Shown: piece after piece, positions 27,908 to 37,398 of the stretch
Layout: the number at the start of each line of letters is the position of its first letter
Position numbering within the stretch: the stretch's first letter is position 1
Source: Microbacterium candidum
Lineage (GTDB): Bacteria > Actinomycetota > Actinomycetes > Actinomycetales > Microbacteriaceae
Reading direction: 5' to 3'
DNA: 64,000 nucleotides
Assembly: GCF_030315975.1 (NCBI RefSeq)
Contig: NZ_JASXSZ010000004.1
Span: 186,001-250,000, forward strand
Program-made: the position numbers and the translations under genes
The notes under the pieces: model-generated
What the model was told of the DNA's origin: nothing
Database searches by the model: none
The model's input: only the letters and a program-made list of their open reading frames with translations

Positions 27908-28818
27908 AGCTCCTGTGCGAAATTGCCCTGGAGTCGCGCGAACGTCCGCTGGCAGAGCCAGAGCAGCACGAAGCCGATCCCGATTGCGATGAGCATCCGG
28001 AGCATGAGGTTGTCAGGGTAATCGGCGGGCGTACCCGCTGCCCAGAAGGTTCGGTGGAAGCCCAGGACCGCGAGAGTCAAGGGGTTGTTCGTGTATACCT
28101 CCAGGAGCCACGTCGGCAGGTCGGCCCGTTTGAGGACGTCCGAGACCATCTGCCAGCCGTAGACAATCGGGGAGGCCCACATCGCGATCGTCAGGAGCAC
28201 CTGGGTGAGGTACTGGACATCGCGCAGGTACACGTTCAGCGCCGACAGGAGGAGCCCCAGAGCGGTCGCGTAGACGACGATGATGAGCACCGATGGGAGG
28301 AAGTAGAGGATTCCCTCGGGAGACGGAGGCGAGGCGAGGAGGAAGGTCGCGGCGATGAGGACGACGAGCTGGACCGCGAACGTGAACAGCGACGACCCGA
28401 TTGCGGCCAAAGGGAAGACTTCGCGCGGGACGTACACCTTCTTGACGAGGCCCGAGTTCGCAAGGATCGATCCCGTCGTGGAGATGAGTGATTCGGAGAA
28501 GAGACCGAAGATGGTCAGTCCGGAGAAGACGTAGATCGCGAAGTCCGGGATGCCATGGGCCGCGCCGAGGACGAGTCCCATCACCACGTAGTAGATGACC
28601 AGCTGGACGATCGGGTTGATCAGGGTCCACAGGAGCCCCAGGAAGCTGTCCTTGTACCGTGCTTTGATGTCACGGCGCACGAGCAGGGCGAGAAGGCGAC
28701 GGTGGCCGAGCACAGCCTGGAGCGACGTCCACGTCTGCGTCCATCCCGTTCCGCCGGATACGGTGACGAATGGATCGGAGCCCAGTCGCTCGAATCTCAG
28801 CAGGGACTCGTTACTCAC
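27904..28818 (-). CDS. wzm: ABC-2 polysaccharide exporter permease
   Basis: A 304-aa permease with six membrane helices, the usual Wzm form. The cytoplasmic N-terminal interface LLALLVRRDIKARYKDSFLG and LLWTLINPIVQL are typical of ABC-2 glycan exporters. GTG 28818 (VSNESLLRF) is preferred over GTG 28857, because a strong -10-like TATAGT overlaps 28857 and the longer start would precede the transcript. It exports lipid-linked polysaccharide with the Wzt gene downstream. Confidence 0.9.
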   Translation of the reverse strand: MSNESLLRFERLGSDPFVTVSGGTGWTQTWTSLQAVLGHRRLLALLVRRDIKARYKDSFLGLLWTLINPIVQLVIYYVVMGLVLGAAHGIPDFAIYVFSGLTIFGLFSESLISTTGSILANSGLVKKVYVPREVFPLAAIGSSLFTFAVQLVVLIAATFLLASPPSPEGILYFLPSVLIIVVYATALGLLLSALNVYLRDVQYLTQVLLTIAMWASPIVYGWQMVSDVLKRADLPTWLLEVYTNNPLTLAVLGFHRTFWAAGTPADYPDNLMLRMLIAIGIGFVLLWLCQRTFARLQGNFAQEL

Positions 28819-28855
28819 AGGGCGGCCGTTCTTCTCGGGTCGAACACGAGCGATC

Positions 28856-28861
28856 ACTATA
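28856..28861 (-). promoter_or_regulatory. Putative -10 for wzm-wzt
   Basis: The minus strand reads TATAGT, five of six matches to TATAAT, about 38 bases before the preferred wzm start at 28818. The -35 region (GGAGTC at 17 bases) is poor. The site decides the start choice for wzm. Confidence 0.5.
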
Positions 28862-28911
28862 CAACGGTGCGACTTGAAGACTCCCGAACGGAGTGCCCTC
28901 GGTGTCCGCTG

Positions 28912-31062
28912 TCACCGAGACCCAGCGCGCCCCTCGCCGCTTCTCCCGACGACCGCATCGACCAGCGCCCGAGCCCGTGCGTCGAAGGAGTGCTGCTCCC
29001 GGATCCGTCGCGACACCTCCATCAGGTCGATGTCCGGACAGAACAGCGATTCGAGTGGCGTCTCCACGAGTCGAAGAAGCTCCGGTACGTCGGAGTAGGT
29101 GCGCACCGCGCAGCCGAAGAGGTCGGCGATGCCTTCGACCTCGTCGCTGATCGCCCGCCCGCCCGCGGCGACGACGTCGAAGAGGCGGTTCGAGACGAAA
29201 CCTTCGCGTCGCATCGCCGGCCAGTGGTCGTTCAGGACAGCGCCGGCGGTCTCGTAGAGCCTCGGCAGCTCGTCGTTCGAGACGTGGGTCCCCGCAATGG
29301 CGGACGGCGGGATGTATCCGCGCCAGTCAGGTCCATAGACGCGGATCGGGATGCCGGCACGGAGGGGTTCCACGACGGAGGGGCGTGCGATCCCCCGTGC
29401 CGTGCCGACGAAGACGAGGTCGTCGCCGTGCTGTAACCCGCTCGGATGGAACCGGTGTGCATCCGTGCACTGCAGCAGCGGTTCCACATCGGCCTGGAAC
29501 TTGACCGATGCAGCGCCAGCCCAGCGTTCGGAAGCGGCGAACACGAGATCGAATCCCGCCACTTCGTCAGCGGTGATCTCATCGGGGTGACTGATGATCC
29601 ACAGGACGGATCGGCCGCCGCGAGGCGCGGGGAGTGCGTGCGGTCCGCGCAGAACGAGGTGGACGTCATCGAGACTCGCTGTAGGGCGAGCGGCCGCGGG
29701 CCTGGCATCGATCGATACGTATTGGCCGAGTCGCTCCAGCGCCACAGCGAGGGCCCGGGCGAAATGCGTCTCGCCCCACGACTCTCCGCGGGGGCCGGCC
29801 GGGGCGGCCGTCTTGATCGCCCATCGCAAACGCGGCAGCGTGGTGCCGTCGGAGAGCGTCACGTCCGATAGGACTCTGCGACAGTCGGACCCGTCGTCGA
29901 ACACGAGGCCGCGCACAGGAGGCAGGGAGAAGCCGTCGTCGTCGGCCGATGCGTCCACCGACTGCGGCCATTCGTCCGAGGGGGCCGCGATGACCATCGC
30001 ATCCAACAGGACGCGAGGCGACCGCTGGTCACCCACCATCACGGCAGTCACGGGCGCGTCCAGCGTCGCCGACCGGAATGTGACACCCAGTGCGCGCGCA
30101 TCTTCAATGGGGTATCCCGCGAGCACGCGCTGCATCCGCCCCTGCCGCGGGCGCGTACCGGCTGACACCACGGTGCCGTCGGTCGAGACCCACAGCGGAG
30201 CGACGGGGCCAGACTGCGCCATATCGATCAGACGGATCAGCGAGTCCGCAGAGATCGCTGCGCGCGGCTGTCGCACGACCAGCACCGTGCGTTCGTCGAG
30301 CGTGTTCTGAAGTCGTCGCTGCTCGTCTGCGGTCCACGCGAGCCGTACGCGCGGATCGACGAACGCAAGCGGGGCGACTGCGAGGCGCACGTCGAGCGGA
30401 GCCAGGTCGATCGCGAGGACGAGAGTCGAGTGCGTTTCGCTCAGGGGCCGAAGCGCGGGACGGATTGCCGCGCCATCCCGATCTGCCTCGTCGAGCGACC
30501 ACAGCATGACGATCGACGAGGCGGGGACCTCGGGATCCGCGACCGTGCTCGGGTGCGTAGCGGCACGCGCAGCAGTCAGGAGATCCGCGTGCGACGCCTC
30601 GACGGTGCGCCCGTCCAGGCCCAGAGCAAGCGCGTCTCCGTCGCGGAGCGCGCGCCAGGCGTGACCGAGGGGTCCTCCGGCCGCATGTGCGCTCTCGGGA
30701 TGGGCCGTCCCGTACGCGATGGCGTCCCACGCGAGGCTGGTCTCGACGCTCGCGGGGTCGCCGATCAGATACGCGTACATCGCCGGCACCCGGTCGGCGT
30801 CGGGGAGTTGCGCGGAGACGAGCCCTTCCGCGAACAGGGGGTTGAGGGAGAGGCCGGTCCGGAAGCCGCGTCTGACGTAGATCCGGACCGCGCGCCGAGT
30901 GGATACCCGCCGGTTGAGTTGTATGGCGACGTAGTCGAGATCCACGATGCCTGCCCCGCGGATGACTCGCGACCACCAGAGACGGTCGGCGGAGAGCAGG
31001 ACGCCGCGGATGCCCGGAAGGGCCCGTGCGCTGCGCCAGAGTCTCCTGAGGCGGGTGAGCAC
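28912..31062 (-). CDS. Large glycosyltransferase, novel N-terminal region plus GT1 C-terminal domain
   Basis: A 716-aa protein. The last 280 residues look like a glycosyl transferase group 1 (CgeB/YkvP-type) domain: SVLWIISHPDEIT, DLVFAASERWAG, GDDLVFVGTARGIARPSV, IRVYGPDWRGYI and REGFVSNRLFDVVAAGGRAI. The first 430 residues form a mixed alpha/beta region, not recognised, with no membrane helices. GTG 31062 is used. It is divergent from the GT2 at 31150 and ends 50 bases before the TATAGT of the wzm-wzt unit. The C-terminal family call is fairly sure; the N-terminal function is unknown. Confidence 0.82.
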   Translation of the reverse strand: MLTRLRRLWRSARALPGIRGVLLSADRLWWSRVIRGAGIVDLDYVAIQLNRRVSTRRAVRIYVRRGFRTGLSLNPLFAEGLVSAQLPDADRVPAMYAYLIGDPASVETSLAWDAIAYGTAHPESAHAAGGPLGHAWRALRDGDALALGLDGRTVEASHADLLTAARAATHPSTVADPEVPASSIVMLWSLDEADRDGAAIRPALRPLSETHSTLVLAIDLAPLDVRLAVAPLAFVDPRVRLAWTADEQRRLQNTLDERTVLVVRQPRAAISADSLIRLIDMAQSGPVAPLWVSTDGTVVSAGTRPRQGRMQRVLAGYPIEDARALGVTFRSATLDAPVTAVMVGDQRSPRVLLDAMVIAAPSDEWPQSVDASADDDGFSLPPVRGLVFDDGSDCRRVLSDVTLSDGTTLPRLRWAIKTAAPAGPRGESWGETHFARALAVALERLGQYVSIDARPAAARPTASLDDVHLVLRGPHALPAPRGGRSVLWIISHPDEITADEVAGFDLVFAASERWAGAASVKFQADVEPLLQCTDAHRFHPSGLQHGDDLVFVGTARGIARPSVVEPLRAGIPIRVYGPDWRGYIPPSAIAGTHVSNDELPRLYETAGAVLNDHWPAMRREGFVSNRLFDVVAAGGRAISDEVEGIADLFGCAVRTYSDVPELLRLVETPLESLFCPDIDLMEVSRRIREQHSFDARARALVDAVVGRSGEGRAGSR

Positions 31063-31149
31063 TCCTGGAGTCTAGGACCCCGGACGGCGGGCGGAGGCCT
31101 GGATGGTAGCCTTCGAATCGATATCCTCGGCAGCCCGACAGGAGAATGC

Positions 31150-32049
31150 GTGCCTGAATCGTCCGCCCGAGTCGGCATCGTCGTCCGGACCCAGGACCGG
31201 CCGATCTTCCTCGAACGGGCACTGCTCGACATCTCAATGCAGTCGTTCGCGGCGTGGCGCGCCGTGGTCGTGAACGACGGCGGCGATCCTGTCGCGGTCG
31301 ATCGCCTGGTCGCGGCCCTCGACTATGACGTGCGGTCGCGGGTGGAGGTCATCCACCGTACCGACGGCATCGGTCGGTCGGCTGCGGCGAACGCGGGCGT
31401 CCGCGCACTGGGGACGGACTACGTCGTCCTGCACGATGATGACGACTTGTGGGATGCCTCGTTCCTCGAAGCATCGGTTGACTGGCTGGACCGCCACCCG
31501 GACGACGCCGGAGTGGTGTCGCGGACGGAGATCGTGTACGAGCGAGTCGACGGCGAGCGCGTGGTCGAGCTCGGGCGGGAGCCTTTCTGGGGGGCGATGG
31601 CGCAGATCACGTATGCCGACGTGCTCCAGGTCAATCGATTCGTCCCGATCGCGTATGTGTACCGCCGGTCGCTCCACGAGGAAGTCGGCTATTACCGAGA
31701 GGACGTCCACGCGGCCGAGGATTGGGAGTTCAATCTGCGGGTGCTGAGGCGGTTCACGGTGGCGTACCTGTCCGATCGTGTCCGCGCGTTCTGGATGCAG
31801 CGTCGTGGCCAGGCGGGGGCGCTGGGAAACAGCATGATCGTGCTCGCGGGCGACCACGATCGCTATGACCGGATGATCCGCGACGAAGCGCTGCGCGCCC
31901 ATGTCGCCGCCCATGGGGACGGGCTCGTGCTCTACCTCGCCCGCTACATCGAAGACGAGGTATCCCGACAGCTCGAGATGAACCGCACGTTGGGTCAGCG
32001 TGCCACCGGGGCAGCCCGCTCGGGGTGGAGGCGACTGCGTGGGCGGTGA
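31150..32049 (+). CDS. GT2 family glycosyltransferase
   Basis: A 299-aa GT-A enzyme with VGIVVRTQDRPIFLERALLD, AVVVNDGGDPVAV, the metal motif VLHDDDDLWDASFLE and the C-terminal DVHAAEDWEFNLR with the likely catalytic acidic residues. GTG 31150 has AGGAGA about 5 bases upstream; the open frame back to 30430 runs through the antisense of another gene and is not coding. It overlaps the GlfT2-like gene by 11 bases, which suggests coupling to galactofuran synthesis. Substrate not determinable. Confidence 0.87.
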   Translation: MPESSARVGIVVRTQDRPIFLERALLDISMQSFAAWRAVVVNDGGDPVAVDRLVAALDYDVRSRVEVIHRTDGIGRSAAANAGVRALGTDYVVLHDDDDLWDASFLEASVDWLDRHPDDAGVVSRTEIVYERVDGERVVELGREPFWGAMAQITYADVLQVNRFVPIAYVYRRSLHEEVGYYREDVHAAEDWEFNLRVLRRFTVAYLSDRVRAFWMQRRGQAGALGNSMIVLAGDHDRYDRMIRDEALRAHVAAHGDGLVLYLARYIEDEVSRQLEMNRTLGQRATGAARSGWRRLRGR

Positions 32050-33868
32050 CGGGACCCACCCAGATCCGATGTACCTTGCTCAACGGATGGTCTTCCCTGT
32101 CGAGGGAACAGGCACTCGTGCCGCGGGACTCTACCTGCGGGGCGATGCGGACGCGACCGGCCGACGCGCCGCGCGCATCCGTGCGCATGGTCGAGGTTCC
32201 TTCGCCACCTACTTCAACGCTTTCCCGATCGGGATCTGGCGATCCGCGGCGGGGGTGGACGTCGTCACAGTTCGTCTTGAATCGAGCGCCGCTGCGACGC
32301 ACCGCGTCGTCGGCATCGGTGCCGCCGGGAATCCACGAACCCTGACGACGGTCGACGGTGCGGGCTCGCTGACGCTCGAGCTCGGCGCGGTTCCCGAGGA
32401 CGCGACGTGGCTATGGCTCGAGACGGACTCTGGCGCCGAGCCCGTCGTCGTGTCGGACGTCGACTGGCTGGTCGTCGCGCCACAGCCCTTGCCCTCGCGG
32501 ATCACGGTCTCGATCACGACCATGGATCGGGTCGATGACTGCGCGGCGGTGGTGGATGCGCTCGCCGACGACGAACTGCGCGACACGATCGCCGAGGTGA
32601 TCGTCGTCGATCAGGGACGCGAGTCTGTTTCATCCAGCGTTCCACAGGGACGACTCGGGAACGGCGTGCCCGTTCGCGTCATCGAACAGGACAATCTCGG
32701 CGGATCCGGTGGATTCAGCAGGGGCATGCTCGAGGCTGTCCACGCAGACGCCACGCATGTCCTCCTCCTCGATGATGATGTGCGGATCGAGCCCGAGTCC
32801 ATCCGCAGGCTTGCTTCACTGGCTGCCGTCGCACGAGATGCCCCGCTCCTGGGAGCGCAGATGCTCAGTCTGATCGACCCCACTGTGCTGCACTCCATGG
32901 GCGATGAGATGGACCGCCGCACGATGTGGTGGCAGGCCGTCGAGCCCTCGCTCGTCTCCGCCGATCTCCTCGATCACCCGATCGAGTCGACTCCCGCACT
33001 TCGCCGATTCCGTCCCGTCGACTTCAACGGCTGGTGGATGTGTCTCATCCCGATCGCCGTCGTGCGTCGGATCGGCGCATCCATGCCGTTCTTCATCAAA
33101 TGGGATGACGCGGAATACGGGCTGCGGGCAGCGGAGGCGGGTCACCGAACTGTGACTGTTCCCGGGGTCGCGCTGTGGCACGTTCCGTGGACGGCGAAGG
33201 ACGACGGCCTGGACTGGCAGGCGTACTACCAGCTTAGAAACCGGATCGTGACGGCGCTCCTCCACTCGAGACGCCCGCGCCGAGTGCTCTCCGCCACCTG
33301 GATGCAGGACGTCAATCACATCCTGTGTCTGCAGTACGGCTCCGTACATGTGCGCATCGCGGCGCTTCGAGACATCCTCGCGGGCCCGGACGAGCTCGTG
33401 GAAACCCTGCGAGGTGGCCGCGCGCGAGCCCAGCGCGAGCTTGCGGATGCGGGGCAGGTGGTGGTCGATCTAGCAGGTCTGAAGACGGTCGACGTCATCG
33501 CGTCCGCGCCACGTGGCACCGTCCGCTCGATCGAGCGTCTGATGAGGGTCATCGTGCATCAGCTGACACCTGCGCGAAGGAGCGCGGAGCCGCTTGCTCG
33601 TGTGCCGCGTCGCAGCGGGAAGTGGTGGCGACTGGGGCTGATGGACGAGGTCGCCCTTGAGAGCGCTGCCGGGCGCGGAGCGTTCCACCTGCGTCGATCG
33701 CGCCGCGAGGCTCTGCGGCTGCTCGCCGTGACGGTGGCGCTGCGCATCCGCATCTGGTTCCGCTGGCGCAGGCTCGCCGCCCGCTATCGCGACGCCGGCC
33801 AGCGGCTCGCGGGCGAAGCTTCGTGGCGGCGGATCTATGCCGACACGAGCCGCACCGACCGGGTCTGA
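32039..33868 (+). CDS. GlfT2-like galactofuranosyltransferase
   Basis: A 609-aa protein with the GlfT2 layout. An N-terminal beta-sandwich (about 1-145) precedes a GT-A domain with VSITTMDRVDDC, VIVVDQG, DNLGGSGGFSRGM and the metal triad in HVLLLDDDVRI. FNGWWMCLIPI follows, then IKWDDAEYG, the WHVPW histidine and YYQLRNRIVTALL. A C-terminal helical region ends the protein. GlfT2 polymerises alternating beta-1,5/1,6 galactofuranose from UDP-Galf in mycobacteria. UDP-Galf would come from Glf at 46.2 kb. GTG 32039 has GGAGG at 32027-32031 with a 7-base spacer. The gene overlaps the upstream GT2 by 11 bases and directly abuts the convergent gene's stop (TGATCA). Confidence 0.88.
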   Translation: MGGDGTHPDPMYLAQRMVFPVEGTGTRAAGLYLRGDADATGRRAARIRAHGRGSFATYFNAFPIGIWRSAAGVDVVTVRLESSAAATHRVVGIGAAGNPRTLTTVDGAGSLTLELGAVPEDATWLWLETDSGAEPVVVSDVDWLVVAPQPLPSRITVSITTMDRVDDCAAVVDALADDELRDTIAEVIVVDQGRESVSSSVPQGRLGNGVPVRVIEQDNLGGSGGFSRGMLEAVHADATHVLLLDDDVRIEPESIRRLASLAAVARDAPLLGAQMLSLIDPTVLHSMGDEMDRRTMWWQAVEPSLVSADLLDHPIESTPALRRFRPVDFNGWWMCLIPIAVVRRIGASMPFFIKWDDAEYGLRAAEAGHRTVTVPGVALWHVPWTAKDDGLDWQAYYQLRNRIVTALLHSRRPRRVLSATWMQDVNHILCLQYGSVHVRIAALRDILAGPDELVETLRGGRARAQRELADAGQVVVDLAGLKTVDVIASAPRGTVRSIERLMRVIVHQLTPARRSAEPLARVPRRSGKWWRLGLMDEVALESAAGRGAFHLRRSRREALRLLAVTVALRIRIWFRWRRLAARYRDAGQRLAGEASWRRIYADTSRTDRV

Positions 33869-35377
33869 TCAGGAGTCGCCGGCTGAGGCGGCGATCTCAA
33901 CGGTGTCGGTCGTATCCAGCAGCGGTCCATCTGCTCGCCGCGAGAACCACCACATCAGCCCCAGCATGAGAGCGAACGCGAGGGCGCCGATCAGCCAGAC
34001 CGCGAGAGGCGATGGCGCGGCCGGCCACCACCACTCGGCGCCGGACCCGGGGTCGATGCCGTGCTTGTCCACCCCTGTCGTGTAACGGCGGATGTCGAAC
34101 TGCAGAGCGATCGCAGCGGTACCGGCGAGCGCGGCGGCCCCCACCGCCAGATGATGGCCGCCCTCCGTGCGCTGGTCCGAGTTCGGCGCCGATGCCACCC
34201 CGAGCAGGATGATCATCAGCGGGAGGATATAGCGGGGCTGCACCTGATTCCCCACCGTCGCGTGCGATAAGTAAAGCATCACGAACGGGACGATCCAGAT
34301 CGCCGTGAAGGCGAGTAGAACCATGAGCAGCTTGGTGCGTGACGCGCTGCGCAGGCCGATGAAGATCGCTCCCGCGAAGACGGCGGTCGTCAGGACCCAG
34401 ACGGCGGCAGGCATCGTGGTGTCGAGCCAGCCGAGGCCCCAGCTCCCGAGGGCGCCGGTCCACAGTTGTGGCACCTCGAGGAAATTGCTCACGTTCTGAG
34501 CGAATGTGAGGGGAGCGGCATCGGTGCCGAGACCCCCGAGCGTCGCGCCACTCTGCCGGGCGCTCGCGTAGAAGGCGGCGCTCACGACGATGACGGCCAC
34601 GACGCCGATCAGAGCAGAGCGCTGGCGACGCCAGCTTCTGTAGGCGAGGCAGACCGCGACTACCGCGCCGAACACGGCGAAGATCGCGGCATCCGCTCGC
34701 GCACCGCCGCCGATGACTGCGCCGAGGATGCTCAGACCGATGAGGACGTATCGTCGTCGGCCCTCAGTGGTGAGCGCGCCATAGCAGCAGATCCAGACGA
34801 TCGCGGCGGAGAGAATCGCCCAGGAGGACGGGTTCGTGGATGCCAGAAGGAAGAGTCCCAGCGGGACACTCGCTGCCAGAGCGGACACCAGAAGCGCCGG
34901 CCTCAGCCTGCGTGGCAGTGCGAAGAACACCGCCGTGAGGACCCCGACAATGAACGCGGCATTGACGAAACGCATGGCAATGACGGATGCCTCGATGTTC
35001 TTGGTCGCCAAAGGTGCCATCGCGGCATAGAACACCGGCGGATAGAGGTGGTCGATGTTAGCGCGAGTGACGCGCGCCATCCCGGGCTGATTCGGATTCC
35101 AACAAGCCCCGCTCTGGGTGTCATGGAATGCGTAGCACGGCGCGGTCGGGATGGCGGCCGGTACGTATCGGTCGGTCGAGGTCGGTTCGCCGGTCGGCGA
35201 CTCGCATAGGCCCGGCCGGTCCCCGATCCCGCACCAGATGGCGGGCAGGTGGAAGTCGTCGTCGGGGCTCGACGCCACAGGGGAGCTGAGGGCCCACGCA
35301 CCGAGAGAGATGAACGCGAGTATGGGAATTGCGATCACGAGAGCGAGACGGAGGCCGGCCGATCGGGTTCGTTCCAC
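33869..35377 (-). CDS. DUF2142 membrane protein
   Basis: A 502-aa protein with about ten to twelve helices. The exported loop after the first helix holds SSPDDDFHLPAIWCG and the later GNQVQPRYILPLMIIL; both are typical of DUF2142 proteins, which are GT-C-like and common in glycan loci. It may transfer sugar from a polyprenyl-phosphate donor outside the cell, but no activity is established for the family as far as I know. GTG 35377 has AGGAT about 6 bases upstream. Divergent from the next membrane-protein gene. Confidence 0.85.
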   Translation of the reverse strand: MERTRSAGLRLALVIAIPILAFISLGAWALSSPVASSPDDDFHLPAIWCGIGDRPGLCESPTGEPTSTDRYVPAAIPTAPCYAFHDTQSGACWNPNQPGMARVTRANIDHLYPPVFYAAMAPLATKNIEASVIAMRFVNAAFIVGVLTAVFFALPRRLRPALLVSALAASVPLGLFLLASTNPSSWAILSAAIVWICCYGALTTEGRRRYVLIGLSILGAVIGGGARADAAIFAVFGAVVAVCLAYRSWRRQRSALIGVVAVIVVSAAFYASARQSGATLGGLGTDAAPLTFAQNVSNFLEVPQLWTGALGSWGLGWLDTTMPAAVWVLTTAVFAGAIFIGLRSASRTKLLMVLLAFTAIWIVPFVMLYLSHATVGNQVQPRYILPLMIILLGVASAPNSDQRTEGGHHLAVGAAALAGTAAIALQFDIRRYTTGVDKHGIDPGSGAEWWWPAAPSPLAVWLIGALAFALMLGLMWWFSRRADGPLLDTTDTVEIAASAGDS

Positions 35378-35524
35378 CAGCGCATCCTACCCAGCCGATC
35401 CTGCGCGAAGACTGCTCGGAATCGCTCCTTGGGACGTGCCGGTGGGGGACGGCGGTCAACGGGACGCCGTAGATCATCTATTCTTCGATCTAACGCGGCA
35501 GGGTGTCGCGAGTACGGATGAACG

Positions 35525-37384
35525 ATGGTGCTGGCGATGCCCCGTGGTGATTCGCGCCTGCGCATCGGCCTGATCGGCCTGATCGCATACTTGGCGGTCC
35601 TCGTGGGGGCGGCGGTGTGGACGCTCTTCGGCGGCCCGATGACTGCGCTTCTCGTGCTCGTCATCGTCCCCGCGTTCGGTGCGCTGCGCCCGCGGTGGGG
35701 GTTGGCGCGCGCCGTCGTACTTCTGCTCTGCGCGGTGTGCTGGGGGACGCTGGTGGTCTTCACCCTGTCCCGGTGGACGGGAGTTCCCGCGATCGCACTC
35801 GTCCTCGCGGTCGCCGTCCTCGGTGGCGCGGCGTCGGCGATCAGACTCCATCGCCGCGGATGGGCGAGCACCCGCGGTGACCTCTCCGCGCTCGGTTTCG
35901 CGGGTACCGGCGGCGTTCTCTGGTGCACGGTGATCGGCATCGCGGAGGTCCTGCCTGGCGGAGCGCCGGTGTCATGGTCGATGATGGGCGACTCCGCGAA
36001 CAACGTGCTGTTCGCCCGCAGTCTTGTTGAAGAAGGGGGCATCGCACTCGGGGGCGCCAACCCTGTGCCGCTGACATCGGGGCTGATCGCGCTGTTCATG
36101 CTCCCGAATCATGCACTGGTCACCTCCACGGCGAGTGCGGATATCGTCGCGCTGACACAGATGTGGTGCTGGACCATCGTTGCTGCGTGCGTCATGTCGG
36201 GACTGCTGCTCGTCGCGATCGTGCGTCGCCGGGATGCGCTCGGGTATCTGGCCATCGCCGGCGGGTCGCTGCTGCCCCTCTCCTGGTTCATCCTCGCCGG
36301 TGCGCTCGGGCTCGGGTTCGTGAACTTCCATCTGACGCTCGCGCTGTTGATCGGATGCCTGATAGTGGTCGTGCGCGCGAGAGAGCGACCGCTGGCGACG
36401 CTTGTGATCCTCTCGCTGGCGCTCACCTCCGTGCTCGCGGTGTGGGCGCCACTTGCCGGAGTGCCGGCCGTCGCTCTGGCGCTGGCCATCATCGGCCAGT
36501 GGCGCGCGTACATCGGACTCCGCGGCTGGAGGCTCGTGATCGCCATCGCGGCCCTCCTCCAGTCGGTCGTGTTCTTCGCGACCGTCTCGCTTCCGAGCTA
36601 CTTCTCGCAGGGCACGGCGCTGAAGGAGGCCGCCGGGGCGGTCTTCGTCGTCAGCAAGCGCATGCTCGTCGCGGCCGCGGTGGCAACGCTCGTGCTGGGC
36701 GCTCTCTACGCGTGGCGGAGACGCAGTGCAGCCGGTGTCGTGATTCTGATCGCGGGACTCGGAGGTGGCACGCTGGGCCTCGCGGTGCTGTTGTGGATGC
36801 GGCGTGGTCAGCAGGAGGTTTGGGCGTACTACCAGCTGAAGTATGCGTGGCTGCTCATGGCACTCCTGTTCATCCTCGCAGTGGCCTTCGCGATCGCGTT
36901 GGCGACGTCAGCGACGTTGTCCGCCGTGCCGGCGGCCGCCGCCACGGTCGTCGTGGTGCTCTCGGCGTTGGGCTTCGCCGCCCTGGTGCAGGCCACCGTG
37001 CCCGCATACGGGACGGATCCGCAACTGATGCGGAATCCAATGGCCCGAATCCTGACGGGAGACTTCTTCGTCGACGGTAAGGGCGACCGGGTCTTCCACC
37101 GCGTGGCGCAGTTCACCGACGCGCCGACCCGGAGCATCCTCTGGAAGAGCGGAGACGTCGACGAGGGCACCACGATGTTCTGGATCATCCAGATGTCCTC
37201 CAGCGGAGTCGACGACACCGGGCTGAGGATCTATGCGTATGACCGCGATCTGGACTCGATGAAGGATCTGTGCCAGATCCGCCAGAGGATGGGCCCGCCC
37301 GTGGAGGTCATCACCTCCGGTCCGGCGCTGCCGAGCGAGGTCGCGCAGGCGTGCCCGGGCCTCGGGGCGGTCATCGTCCGTTGA
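35525..37384 (+). CDS. Large multi-pass membrane protein of glycan locus
   Basis: A 619-aa protein with about twelve to thirteen hydrophobic helices through residue 500 and an exported C-terminal tail of about 115 residues (from about VPAYGTDPQL) containing FFVDGKGDRVFHRVA and LCQIRQRMGPPVE. Exported loops include SWSMMGDSANNVLFARSLVE. The layout resembles GT-C glycosyltransferases that carry a C-terminal extracytoplasmic domain. No family name was recognised. ATG 35525 is the longest start; ATG 35537 (MPRGDSRLR) is also reasonable. It lies just upstream of a GT2/DUF2304/flippase operon. Confidence 0.75.
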   Translation: MVLAMPRGDSRLRIGLIGLIAYLAVLVGAAVWTLFGGPMTALLVLVIVPAFGALRPRWGLARAVVLLLCAVCWGTLVVFTLSRWTGVPAIALVLAVAVLGGAASAIRLHRRGWASTRGDLSALGFAGTGGVLWCTVIGIAEVLPGGAPVSWSMMGDSANNVLFARSLVEEGGIALGGANPVPLTSGLIALFMLPNHALVTSTASADIVALTQMWCWTIVAACVMSGLLLVAIVRRRDALGYLAIAGGSLLPLSWFILAGALGLGFVNFHLTLALLIGCLIVVVRARERPLATLVILSLALTSVLAVWAPLAGVPAVALALAIIGQWRAYIGLRGWRLVIAIAALLQSVVFFATVSLPSYFSQGTALKEAAGAVFVVSKRMLVAAAVATLVLGALYAWRRRSAAGVVILIAGLGGGTLGLAVLLWMRRGQQEVWAYYQLKYAWLLMALLFILAVAFAIALATSATLSAVPAAAATVVVVLSALGFAALVQATVPAYGTDPQLMRNPMARILTGDFFVDGKGDRVFHRVAQFTDAPTRSILWKSGDVDEGTTMFWIIQMSSSGVDDTGLRIYAYDRDLDSMKDLCQIRQRMGPPVEVITSGPALPSEVAQACPGLGAVIVR

Positions 37385-37390
37385 TAGAAT
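37385..37390 (+). promoter_or_regulatory. Putative -10 before GT2/DUF2304 operon
   Basis: TAGAAT matches five of six -10 consensus bases. It lies immediately after the stop of the upstream gene and 8 bases before ATG 37399. A transcript starting here would be leaderless or nearly so. The -35 region is poor. Confidence 0.45.
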
Positions 37391-37398
37391 GAGGCATC

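Noticed and set aside
30430..31149. N-terminal extension of the GT2 at 31150
   Set aside because: It would be antisense to the 716-aa gene. The ribosome site and GT2 fold both place the start at 31150.
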